Shown: piece after piece, positions 21,282 through 28,647 of the stretch
Layout: every line of letters starts with the position of its first letter
How positions within the stretch are numbered: the first letter of the stretch is position 1
Source of the DNA: a bacterium
GTDB taxonomy: Bacteria > Omnitrophota > Gorgyraeia > Duberdicusellales > 4484-171
Length of the DNA stretch: 46,469 nucleotides
Direction: 5' to 3'
NCBI GenBank assembly: GCA_021796115.1
Contig: JAJYOP010000011.1
Span: 1 to 46,469 of the forward strand
Program-made: the position numbers and the translations under genes
Notes under the pieces: generated by a model
What the model was told of the DNA's origin: nothing
The model's input: the letters and a program-made list of their open reading frames with translations, nothing else
The model's database searches: none

Positions 21282-23545
21282 GCATCTTTATGCTTAAAAC
21301 TTAATCCGCCGTGTTTCGAATAAATAATCGCGCCGAAAATTATGAGCACGGCACAGACAATCGAAATAATTACTCCGATATCTGTCCTCTTGTAATGGAT
21401 AATAATCGGTGCGGCAAGAAGCGAAACCAAATTGATAACTTTAATCATCGGGTTTAAAGCCGGGCCGGCTGTATCTTTCAAAGGATCACCAACTGTGTCA
21501 CCGACAACTGAGGCTTTGTGGCACTCTGAACCTTTGCCGCCATACAATCCATCTTCAATCGTTTTTTTGGCATTGTCCCAGGCTCCGCCGGCGGTTGCCA
21601 TAAATACTGCAAGCAATTGTCCCGCAAGAATAACACCGGCTAAAAACCCGCCTAAAGCTTCGACGCTCAAGCTCATTCCGATTAAAATCGGGCTTAAAAC
21701 CGCAATCAACGCAAGGCCGATAAGCTCTTTCTGTGCGGAAACCGTGCAAATATCCACGGCTTTTTTGTAATCCGGCTTTACTTTTCCTTCCATCAAACCA
21801 GGAATATGAAATTGCCGACGCACCTCTTCGACGATTAAGGATGCGGCGCGGGCAACGGAATTAATTGTCAGCGCGGAAAATAAGCAAGGTATTGCGCCAC
21901 CGATGAGAAGACCGATAAAAACTATCGGCTCGGAAACTCTGATACCTGTGGCAAAGAGCCTTAAATTTTCGAGAACACCCATCTGGCCCTGAACCTTGGT
22001 CACGTCAGTTAAGAATGAACCGAAAAGCGAAACCGCAGCAATTACCGCAGAGCCAATGGCAACTCCTTTTGTGATCGCTTTGGTAGTATTCCCCACGGCA
22101 TCGAGATCCGCCATAATCTGGCGCGCTTTCGCGTCTAAATGCGCCATTTCGCCAATACCGTTTGCGTTATCGGCAATTGGCCCGAAAGAATCCATGGCTA
22201 CGTTATTACCGGTTAGGGTAAGCATACCTATACCGGTCATGGCCACGCCATAAAGCGCATAAATAACCGGCTGGCCCCAATAAATCATCACCGCGGCAAA
22301 AATCGTCAAAGCGATAACGATAAATTGCCAGGCGCTTGATTCAAGGCCAATGGAAAGGCCGCGTAAAATCAAAGTTGCCGAACCGGTCTTGGATGAAGCA
22401 GCAATTTCTTTTACCGGAGCATGCTTTGTATGCGTAAAATATTTCGTAATTTCATCGATAACAATGGCGAGTACAATACCTACTGCAACCGAAAAAAACG
22501 CTCTCCACTCATTCATATAGAAATGCGCAAGTAGCATAAAGGCAACGATAGAAATTCCAGCAGAAGCATAGAATCCTTTGTTGATGCTTGAGAAGGCATC
22601 TTGCTGCTCGTTACCTTTTTTGCCGCGAACCAGATAAGTACCGACAATCGAAGAAAGAACTCCGATGCCGCGGACAAGCAACGGAAAGATAATCCATTTT
22701 AACTGATGGGTAAGCCCGACGAGGGCAAGGCCGAGGATTAAACCGGAAACAATTGTAACTTCATAGGACTCAAAAATATCCGCAGCCATACCTGCGCAAT
22801 CGCCGACGTTATCGCCGACAAGATCAGCAATGACGGCGGCGTTTCTTGGGTCATCTTCCGGAATGTTTTTCTCTACTTTGCCGACTAAATCTGCGCCGAC
22901 ATCAGCGGCTTTGGTGTAAATTCCTCCGCCGACACGCATGAAAAGCGCAAGCAATGTTCCGCCAAAACCAAATCCTAACAATACGTCAGGAGAAGCAATA
23001 CCAAAAATTATAAAAATCGTGGTCCCGCCTAAAAGGCCGAGGCCGTCAGTAAGCATCCCGGTAATTGTTCCTGATCTGTAAGCTATTTTTAGTGCTTCGG
23101 AAAAATTGGTTCTTGCCGCACTTGCCACGCGAACGTTCCCCTCAACCGCCATACGCATACCGAATTGCCCAACCATAAGCGAAAACGATGCGCCGGCGAC
23201 AAAGGCAAGGGCGCGGCCAAGGCCAACTACGAGACGAACCATGTCCGGAGTAAGCGTGCTAAAACGTTGCATCGCTTCCTCTGACGGCGGTATAACATAA
23301 ACGGAAAAAAACAATACGCCAGTTAAAACAAAAATTAGCGGCAATATGGTTTTTAATTGCCGTCCTAAATAAGCATCCGCACCGGTGCGGATGGCATTCC
23401 AGACTTCCTGCATTTGGGCAGTCCCTTTATCTTTGCGCATAACCTGCGCTCGCAACATAAGAGCATATCCTAATCCCAGGAACGCAACAATCAAAACTGC
23501 CCAGATTGCATAAAATTCAAATAAAGAAGCGTGTAAACTGAACAT
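21278..23545 (-). CDS. hppA: Membrane-bound proton-translocating pyrophosphatase
   Basis: About 755 residues with ~16 helices. GIYTKAADVGADLVGKVEKN followed by IPEDDPRNAAVIADLVGDNV and GDCAGMAADIFESYE is the pyrophosphate/Mg2+ site; NVAMDSFGPIADNANGI and VGDTVGDPLKDTAGPALNP complete it. NTTKAITKG has Lys where K+-dependent enzymes have Ala, so it is the K+-independent H+-pumping type. I choose the ATG of MFSLHASLFEF because GGAGAGAGGG lies ahead; a longer frame overlapping exbD is rejected. It hydrolyses PPi to energise the inner membrane. It directly follows exbD with a 22-bp gap, so pump and TonB-type motor share a transcript. Confidence 0.95.
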   Translation of the reverse strand: MFSLHASLFEFYAIWAVLIVAFLGLGYALMLRAQVMRKDKGTAQMQEVWNAIRTGADAYLGRQLKTILPLIFVLTGVLFFSVYVIPPSEEAMQRFSTLTPDMVRLVVGLGRALAFVAGASFSLMVGQFGMRMAVEGNVRVASAARTNFSEALKIAYRSGTITGMLTDGLGLLGGTTIFIIFGIASPDVLLGFGFGGTLLALFMRVGGGIYTKAADVGADLVGKVEKNIPEDDPRNAAVIADLVGDNVGDCAGMAADIFESYEVTIVSGLILGLALVGLTHQLKWIIFPLLVRGIGVLSSIVGTYLVRGKKGNEQQDAFSSINKGFYASAGISIVAFMLLAHFYMNEWRAFFSVAVGIVLAIVIDEITKYFTHTKHAPVKEIAASSKTGSATLILRGLSIGLESSAWQFIVIALTIFAAVMIYWGQPVIYALYGVAMTGIGMLTLTGNNVAMDSFGPIADNANGIGEMAHLDAKARQIMADLDAVGNTTKAITKGVAIGSAVIAAVSLFGSFLTDVTKVQGQMGVLENLRLFATGIRVSEPIVFIGLLIGGAIPCLFSALTINSVARAASLIVEEVRRQFHIPGLMEGKVKPDYKKAVDICTVSAQKELIGLALIAVLSPILIGMSLSVEALGGFLAGVILAGQLLAVFMATAGGAWDNAKKTIEDGLYGGKGSECHKASVVGDTVGDPLKDTAGPALNPMIKVINLVSLLAAPIIIHYKRTDIGVIISIVCAVLIIFGAIIYSKHGGLSFKHKDA

Positions 23546-23567
23546 TTGGCCCTCTCTCCTTTTTTTT

Positions 23568-23975
23568 CTACTTCTTCGCAGCAACGGCTACGTTAATATT
23601 TTTTATGCCCATACCGTTTAAAACATCGAGCACGCGGGCAAGATATTTAAACTCCACACTCTCGTCAGCATGCACAAGAATATTTAGATTGTTATCCTCG
23701 GCATAAATTTTTCCGATATCATCCGTAAGCTCATCAATAGTCATTGCTTCTTTTTCCAAATAAATTATGCCGTCTTTATTTACGGTGATATTTGCCGAGG
23801 CTGCTTTCCTTACAGGCTTACCGCTTGAAGCCGGGGCAAGGTTTACTTTAAGGCTTGATTGGACAATCAGCGGCGTGGTTATCATAAATATTATCAGAAG
23901 AACAAGGATAACGTCGGTAAAAGGTGTTATGTTGATTTCCGCAATTAGACTCTGTTTCCGGCTCCTTAAATTCAT
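23568..23975 (-). CDS. exbD: ExbD/TolR family biopolymer transport protein
   Basis: 135 residues: a short cytoplasmic Lys/Arg tail, one helix INITPFTDVILVLLIIFMIT with the proton-carrying Asp, and a periplasmic domain (SLKVNLAPASSG, IYLEKEAMTIDELTDDIGK, VHADESVEFKYLARVLDVL). This is the normal ExbD/TolR plan. The start overlaps the ExbB stop by ATGA, so the two are translated together and form the proton-driven motor energising TonB or Tol. The window has a TonB-dependent BtuB but no tonB gene. Confidence 0.9.
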   Translation of the reverse strand: MNLRSRKQSLIAEINITPFTDVILVLLIIFMITTPLIVQSSLKVNLAPASSGKPVRKAASANITVNKDGIIYLEKEAMTIDELTDDIGKIYAEDNNLNILVHADESVEFKYLARVLDVLNGMGIKNINVAVAAKK

Positions 23976-24589
23976 TTACGCCTCAAGGTCAATAAATCCA
24001 TAGTCTCGGAAGCGCACAGTTCCATATCTTTTATGAAAGCATCTATTCTTTTAATAAAAAAGTTATAAGCCACAACTGCCGGAACAGCGACGCACAAACC
24101 TGCTGCCGTGCAGGCTAATGCTTCTGATATACCTCTAATAACAACATTTATTCCACCGGCGCTTGTCGTGGAGACATCATGGAAAACTCTGATTATCCCG
24201 AGAACTGTCCCAAAAAGCCCGATATAAACCGCTATACTTCCAATAGTTCCGACAATCGCCGTAAAATTTTCTAAAGTGGTTGTTTCGACGACAATTTCGC
24301 GTTCCATATTATTGGATATTTCTTTTTCGTTGTGGCCGGCAAAGGTCAAACCTGCATGAACTACGCTTGAAAATGGCGTGTCATGAAGCTTGCAAATTTC
24401 CAAAGCCTGTTTTGCCCCGCCTTTTTCGAATTCTTTTTTTATCATATCCATAAAATCTTTTCGCTTGATCCTCGACCGGCTATGATAATACAAGCATCTT
24501 TGCACAATAATTGCAATAGAAATAACCGAACAAGCCAAAAGCACAAGCATTGTAAAACCGCCGGATTTAATCAGTTGCAATACAGACAT
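23972..24589 (-). CDS. exbB: MotA/TolQ/ExbB family proton channel protein
   Basis: 205 residues with three helices. The N-terminal helix is FTMLVLLACSVISIAIIVQR. The conserved double-helix signature is NFTAIVGTIGSIAVYIGLFG, then TVLGIIRVFHDVS and EALACTAAGLCVAVPAVVAYN, as in ExbB/TolQ. AAGGAGAATTGA precedes the ATG. With ExbD it makes the motor that couples proton flow to outer-membrane work. Being first in an operon that ends with an H+-pyrophosphatase is unusual. Confidence 0.9.
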   Translation of the reverse strand: MSVLQLIKSGGFTMLVLLACSVISIAIIVQRCLYYHSRSRIKRKDFMDMIKKEFEKGGAKQALEICKLHDTPFSSVVHAGLTFAGHNEKEISNNMEREIVVETTTLENFTAIVGTIGSIAVYIGLFGTVLGIIRVFHDVSTTSAGGINVVIRGISEALACTAAGLCVAVPAVVAYNFFIKRIDAFIKDMELCASETMDLLTLRRK

Positions 24590-24722
24590 TCAATTCTCCT
24601 TATAGGTTACGAAGGTTACGGATGCCTGCCGATAGGCAGACAAATTACAGGAAGTTACGAAAGTTACAGAAAAAAATATTTTTATCACAAAAATGCTGTT
24701 TGTCAATCAAATTATACTTTTA

Positions 24723-24790
24723 ACACCGCAAAATCGTAAACGCAAAGAATTTTTTGCGATTTACGGCCCTTTTGCGATTTTGCGGTGTAA
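24723..24790. repeat. Long hairpin between DUF2339 gene and exbB
   Basis: ACACCGCAAAATCG ... CGATTTTGCGGTGT are perfect 14-bp arms, and the interior has a second palindrome around CGCAAA/TTGCG. A run of imperfect direct repeats (GGTTACGAAGGTTACGG, AAGTTACGAAAGTTACAG) lies beside it at 24604-24670. No U-run, so it is more like a miniature repeat element than a terminator. Confidence 0.6.
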
Positions 24791-24791
24791 G

Positions 24792-27059
24792 TTATTTTTT
24801 CAACCTGTCGATATCCCTTGTATATAGGTAAGAAATACCGAGGAATAAAATACCGACAATGATAAAAGTTATAATCTTGTAAATTACCGAAAGCATCGAC
24901 AAATCAATGAAAATTACTCTTATTACAGTAAGGGCAAAAATTCCAAGCCCGGCCCATCGGAAAATTTTATCTTGGATTAAAAATCCTGCAGCAAACATTA
25001 TTACGCCAGCAATACCTAAGCCAAGCGAAATCCAGGAGTGCTCGACATACCTATAAATAGTAATCACGCCGATTAGCGTGGCCACCCAGAAGACAACTAC
25101 GGAAATAGCCTTTATCCCGTCGCTCTTCGATTCATTCTCTGCCCTCTCCCGGTAAAGAAAATATATCGCATATACCGCAATTAGCTCTAAAATACTGACC
25201 ATCCAATTCATCGTTTTGCCGGGAAAATCATATTGATAGATAAAACAGAACCTGAAAAATAAAATCGCAAGAAGAATAGATGCGTAGGCACGCAGGTATT
25301 TATCCCAAAGCAATAAGCCTAAATAAAAAATAACTAAAGTTTCCATAGTTAGCGCTAACGTCACCCATTCTAAATTAACCACTCTCCAAAGAAAGACAGT
25401 TAAATAAAGGATTGAGAGCCCGGAAAATATATGGCGAGACCCGCTCTCTTGAGCAGTAATTGCTTTTCCTTCTTTAAAGAATTTTAGAAGGTAAAAACAG
25501 GCAGACATCGAAAGAAATGCCGCAAATGAAAGTATATCCGCCCATTCCCAAGCAAAATTAAAAACATAAATGTGTCCGGCCCTGAAGAAATCTATAAAAA
25601 CCAATTTAAAAAATAAAGATAAAGTAAGGCCTAGCGAAAAATAACGTACCGGACGGCATTCAAAAATCAACCCTAATGCCACTAAAAATGGGATCTCGAA
25701 TAGCCAAAACAGGCTGGTATAGAAAGGTATTAATTTAAGCGGCACCGAAAGCGTTAGAAAAGAAAGCGCGGTAATGATATCGCTGATAAATAATTTATTT
25801 TGCTTTGTCCTTTCCGTAAGATAGGAAAGTGCGAGATATAATGCTCCGAAACTAAAGACAAACAAAAACTTGTAATCCGGATAGAAGCTTGAAAAACGCG
25901 GATAAACCATGAAGAAAAACAAAAAGGCATTAAAAAAATTGGCAACGGATAGTTTATTGTGTTCCGATTCCGGTTTATTTTTTATCAGATGGATTCCGCA
26001 ACTAAAAAGTAACCAGTAAGTAGTTAGGAATGCGGAGCTTACCAGAAAATACCATTCTGGAAAACCAATGTAGCCAAATATTGTTTTTCCTGGCGCATGT
26101 GAAAAATAAATATGTTTGGTTATCCAGAAGAAATGCGTCAAATAGGTAAGAACTATTCCGGCAATAATAAATTTAGTCCATTGCATTTTATAAACCAAGA
26201 CCAGAGCAATAATTGCCAGAAACGCACAGCTTATAAAAGTAAAATAGCTTATGTTCCCTAATGTAGCAGTAAAATAACCCACAAATAGTGCTATAGCAGA
26301 GAGCGCTTCGTGACGGTACTTAAGCGAGTGGATAAGCATCCCCACAGAAACAATGACTAAAAGCATTAAATCTATGAAATGATTGTCGATGATTTTTGAA
26401 GTTTGAAAATGGTACATGGCATAAGTCGTAAAGTAAATAATTGCCCAGGCTCCGCCTAAAATAATCCTGCCGTAATTCGTAAACTTCTCTTTCTTTTCCA
26501 GTTTGGTTCCGAAAAAAAACAATCCCCCACCGACAACATAACCAGACAAAATCCGCATTACTGCCCCAAAATACCTGAATGTATAAGTAATCAGAAAAGC
26601 GATACCGAGAGAAAATAAAATAATGCCGATTTTATTAAGCCAGTATTTGCCGATATTCGCCTCAACATCGTCTTTGTTTTTAAGAGCTTCCTTTTTTACG
26701 CTTTTGAGCGGCGTTTCAATAGGCGATTCTTTTTTTGAAGCAGTAAGAGGTGATTCTTCTTTTGCACCTGATTCATTAATCTTTAATTCTAAAACACGTA
26801 AACGTTCACCTAATAAGTTAAGTTGGGTTCTAATGGCCTCAAGTTCTTTTCTAAATAACGGAAATGCTTCTTGGGCGGGAATATTTTCTTTTATCTCTTT
26901 TGGCAGGAGAACAACTAAAAGGAGTGCCAATGGCCCAATCGCAAGACTTAATAAGACCCAGAGAATAACGTTTTTATTTTTATATGCTGCGACTATTCCG
27001 GTCGCGACACAAATTACGCTCCAGAAAGAAAAAAATAGGCTGGAAAGAATGAATAACAT
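24792..27059 (-). CDS. DUF2339 polytopic membrane protein
   Basis: 755 residues. After one or two N-terminal helices there is a coiled coil (FRKELEAIRTQLNLLGERLR) and a charged linker, then about 20 membrane helices starting with IGKYWLNKIGIILFSLGIAF, the diagnostic opening of DUF2339. Repeated FLxxYxxR and RxxSxxxLxxTxxKVxxxDL-like segments near the end (GLGIFALTVIRVIFIDLSML) fit the family. TAGGAGGAGGTAAAAA before the ATG is a strong ribosome site. Function unknown; proposed roles in envelope or solute transport lack proof. Its own promoter is at 27174. Confidence 0.85.
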   Translation of the reverse strand: MLFILSSLFFSFWSVICVATGIVAAYKNKNVILWVLLSLAIGPLALLLVVLLPKEIKENIPAQEAFPLFRKELEAIRTQLNLLGERLRVLELKINESGAKEESPLTASKKESPIETPLKSVKKEALKNKDDVEANIGKYWLNKIGIILFSLGIAFLITYTFRYFGAVMRILSGYVVGGGLFFFGTKLEKKEKFTNYGRIILGGAWAIIYFTTYAMYHFQTSKIIDNHFIDLMLLVIVSVGMLIHSLKYRHEALSAIALFVGYFTATLGNISYFTFISCAFLAIIALVLVYKMQWTKFIIAGIVLTYLTHFFWITKHIYFSHAPGKTIFGYIGFPEWYFLVSSAFLTTYWLLFSCGIHLIKNKPESEHNKLSVANFFNAFLFFFMVYPRFSSFYPDYKFLFVFSFGALYLALSYLTERTKQNKLFISDIITALSFLTLSVPLKLIPFYTSLFWLFEIPFLVALGLIFECRPVRYFSLGLTLSLFFKLVFIDFFRAGHIYVFNFAWEWADILSFAAFLSMSACFYLLKFFKEGKAITAQESGSRHIFSGLSILYLTVFLWRVVNLEWVTLALTMETLVIFYLGLLLWDKYLRAYASILLAILFFRFCFIYQYDFPGKTMNWMVSILELIAVYAIYFLYRERAENESKSDGIKAISVVVFWVATLIGVITIYRYVEHSWISLGLGIAGVIMFAAGFLIQDKIFRWAGLGIFALTVIRVIFIDLSMLSVIYKIITFIIVGILFLGISYLYTRDIDRLKK

Positions 27060-27173
27060 TTTTTACCTCCTCCTAAATCGTCTATCGGTTGCGGCTGCGT
27101 GACTCGTCTCGTTTTTCGTCAAAACATCATACGCATAACGCAACCGATTTACGCAACCAGAACTGTTTAAATT

Positions 27174-27203
27174 ATTATAGCAGAAAGGGTTGAATTGGTA
27201 AGG
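27174..27203 (-). promoter_or_regulatory. Extended -10 promoter upstream of DUF2339 gene
   Basis: Minus strand TTACCAATTCAACCCTTTCT then GC-TATAAT. The block is shared with the promoters near 7460 and 14970. Leader of ~110 nt to the DUF2339 start, holding an imperfect palindrome around CAACCGAT (GGTTGCG...CGCAACC). Confidence 0.6.
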
Positions 27204-27218
27204 CTTTTAAAAAGAGTT

Positions 27219-27593
27219 TTATACTTTAATCTTACAGGAAGTGGTACTGTATATTCTCGACAACCACGAACGTTTACTGGCGACAAATCTGTAAAATAAT
27301 TCGGAAAAAAGTCTGAATAAAAACATTTTTTTGTAAAATTTTAATAAAAAACCGTGTTTACCAGAAAGCGAAAATAATTTGAATACGGCGTGCGCTGCGG
27401 AAAAATGCGCACCATCAGGCATAATTAGTTGTACTGCATTTTCGCATTGTTTTTTGGTAAACTGCGGAAAATCATCAAGCGCTTCTTGGTATGGTTTATA
27501 GATAATCTTCTCTCCAGTAATTATGTGCCATTTTCTCACCCAATGTTGACAGAATCCACAATCCTCATCATATAACAGAACAGGCTTATCCAT
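27219..27593 (-). CDS. DCC-family (DUF393) thiol-disulfide protein
   Basis: 124 residues beginning LLYDEDCGFCQHWVRKW: the D-x-D-C-x-x-C motif that defines DUF393/DCC proteins, a thioredoxin-like group named after Asp-Cys-Cys. IIYKPYQEALDDFPQF, AVQLIMPDGAHFSAAHAV and LFRLFSELFYRFVASKR are also typical. Probably a redox protein at the membrane, partner unknown. A five-codon ORF with a better ribosome site ends 1 nt before its ATG, suggesting reinitiation. The stop lies 15 bp beyond the promoter of the DUF2339 gene. Confidence 0.8.
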   Translation of the reverse strand: MDKPVLLYDEDCGFCQHWVRKWHIITGEKIIYKPYQEALDDFPQFTKKQCENAVQLIMPDGAHFSAAHAVFKLFSLSGKHGFLLKFYKKMFLFRLFSELFYRFVASKRSWLSRIYSTTSCKIKV

Positions 27594-27594
27594 A

Positions 27595-27612
27595 TTATTT
27601 AAGTTTAAACAT
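27595..27612 (-). other. Possible 5-codon upstream ORF (MFKLK)
   Basis: AGAGGATTA precedes ATG TTT AAA CTT AAA TAA, ending one base before the ATG of the DCC protein gene, which has no good ribosome site of its own. This could be a coupling leader or simply a nonfunctional ATG near the true ribosome site. Confidence 0.3.
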
Positions 27613-27738
27613 TAATCCTCTAAACTTATAAATACCCATAGTAACTTGCCGTATAAATAAAGTATTAGATAACAATATTTTTCCTATTGTAATTTTCTGC
27701 TTTCTCTTGACAATTTTCTACAAAATTGGCTTGGTTGG

Positions 27739-28515
27739 TTATCGGCCACTGAAACTTAGCAAAAAAAGCAGGGCAATAATAATGCGGTAAATGGCGAAAG
27801 GAATAAAGTTATGGTTTTTTATGAAATATAGCAGGAATTTGATTGCTAAGAGAGCGATAATAAAGGAAACGATAAATCCGACCGCTAGATAAATAAATTG
27901 TCCAGTATTGAATGTAGCTGCGCTTTTTGCTAAATCAAGGACTGTTGCTGCAAGCATTGTTGGCACAGCTAAAAGAAAAGAAAACTCAACAATGGTTTTT
28001 CGTTTTAAACCTAAACCTAAACCACCAATAATTGTTGCAGCGGACCGCGAAACACCTGGGATTACCGCAAGTGATTGAAAACAACCGATTAAAATTGCTT
28101 TGGGATAAGAAATCGCCTCTATCTCCTCTGTTTCTGTCCCTTTCGGCTTGTAGAGAAGCTCAAAAATTACAATAACAATACCGCCGATGAATAAAGACCA
28201 GATAACTACTGAACTATTCCCCAGTAAAAACTTTTTTATCACCTGGTAAAGGCAGAGCCCGATGATACCTGTGGGGATAAAGGCGGCAATGATTTTTTTC
28301 AAGACGGTAAATTTTACGAAAAATGATTTCCAATACAAAACTACGACCGAAAGTATTGCTCCAAGTTGTATGACAATTTCAAAACTTTTCAAAAATTCAC
28401 TGGCCGGAGTTTTTAAGAGCTGGGCCGTAAGTATTAAATGCCCGGTAGAAGATATCGGAAGAAATTCCGTGATGCCCTCAACGATGCCAAAAATAATTGC
28501 CGTAATTAAATTCAT
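27739..28515 (-). CDS. uppP: Undecaprenyl-diphosphatase UppP/BacA
   Basis: 258 residues, the normal size. GIVEGITEFLPISSTGHLIL holds the first conserved Glu-rich motif and AVIPGVSRSAATIIGGLGLG the second with the catalytic Ser/Arg. It recycles undecaprenyl pyrophosphate at the inner membrane for peptidoglycan and polysaccharide synthesis, and gives bacitracin resistance when abundant. The -10 hexamer is so close to the ATG that the mRNA is probably leaderless. Not part of the B12 operon, since a hairpin and its own promoter separate them. Confidence 0.93.
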   Translation of the reverse strand: MNLITAIIFGIVEGITEFLPISSTGHLILTAQLLKTPASEFLKSFEIVIQLGAILSVVVLYWKSFFVKFTVLKKIIAAFIPTGIIGLCLYQVIKKFLLGNSSVVIWSLFIGGIVIVIFELLYKPKGTETEEIEAISYPKAILIGCFQSLAVIPGVSRSAATIIGGLGLGLKRKTIVEFSFLLAVPTMLAATVLDLAKSAATFNTGQFIYLAVGFIVSFIIALLAIKFLLYFIKNHNFIPFAIYRIIIALLFLLSFSGR

Positions 28516-28523
28516 AAGAAATA

Positions 28524-28529
28524 ATTATA
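28524..28529 (-). promoter_or_regulatory. -10 element of uppP, predicted leaderless transcript
   Basis: TATAAT lies 8 nt before the uppP ATG on the minus strand, which places transcription start at or within a couple of bases of the start codon. No convincing -35 is seen. Confidence 0.5.
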
Positions 28530-28572
28530 CTATAAATTTTAGATTTCGCGAGTAAAATGTGCGGATAAGAAA

Positions 28573-28635
28573 TAGAAATACAGTTAGGTTGGATAAACAA
28601 TATATTTTTATGTATTCCAACCGTATTTCTACTGT
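28573..28635. terminator. Hairpin downstream of btuB
   Basis: AGAAATAC ... GTATTTCT with inner GGTTGG ... CCAACC arms lies just past the btuB stop and may end the long B12 transcript. There is no strong U-run, so the terminator call is tentative. Confidence 0.45.
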
Positions 28636-28647
28636 CTATCAATCGTG

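Noticed and set aside
24604-24670. CRISPR-like repeats (GTTACGAAGGTTACG units)
   Set aside because: Units are short, imperfect, adjacent rather than regularly spaced, and no cas genes are near.
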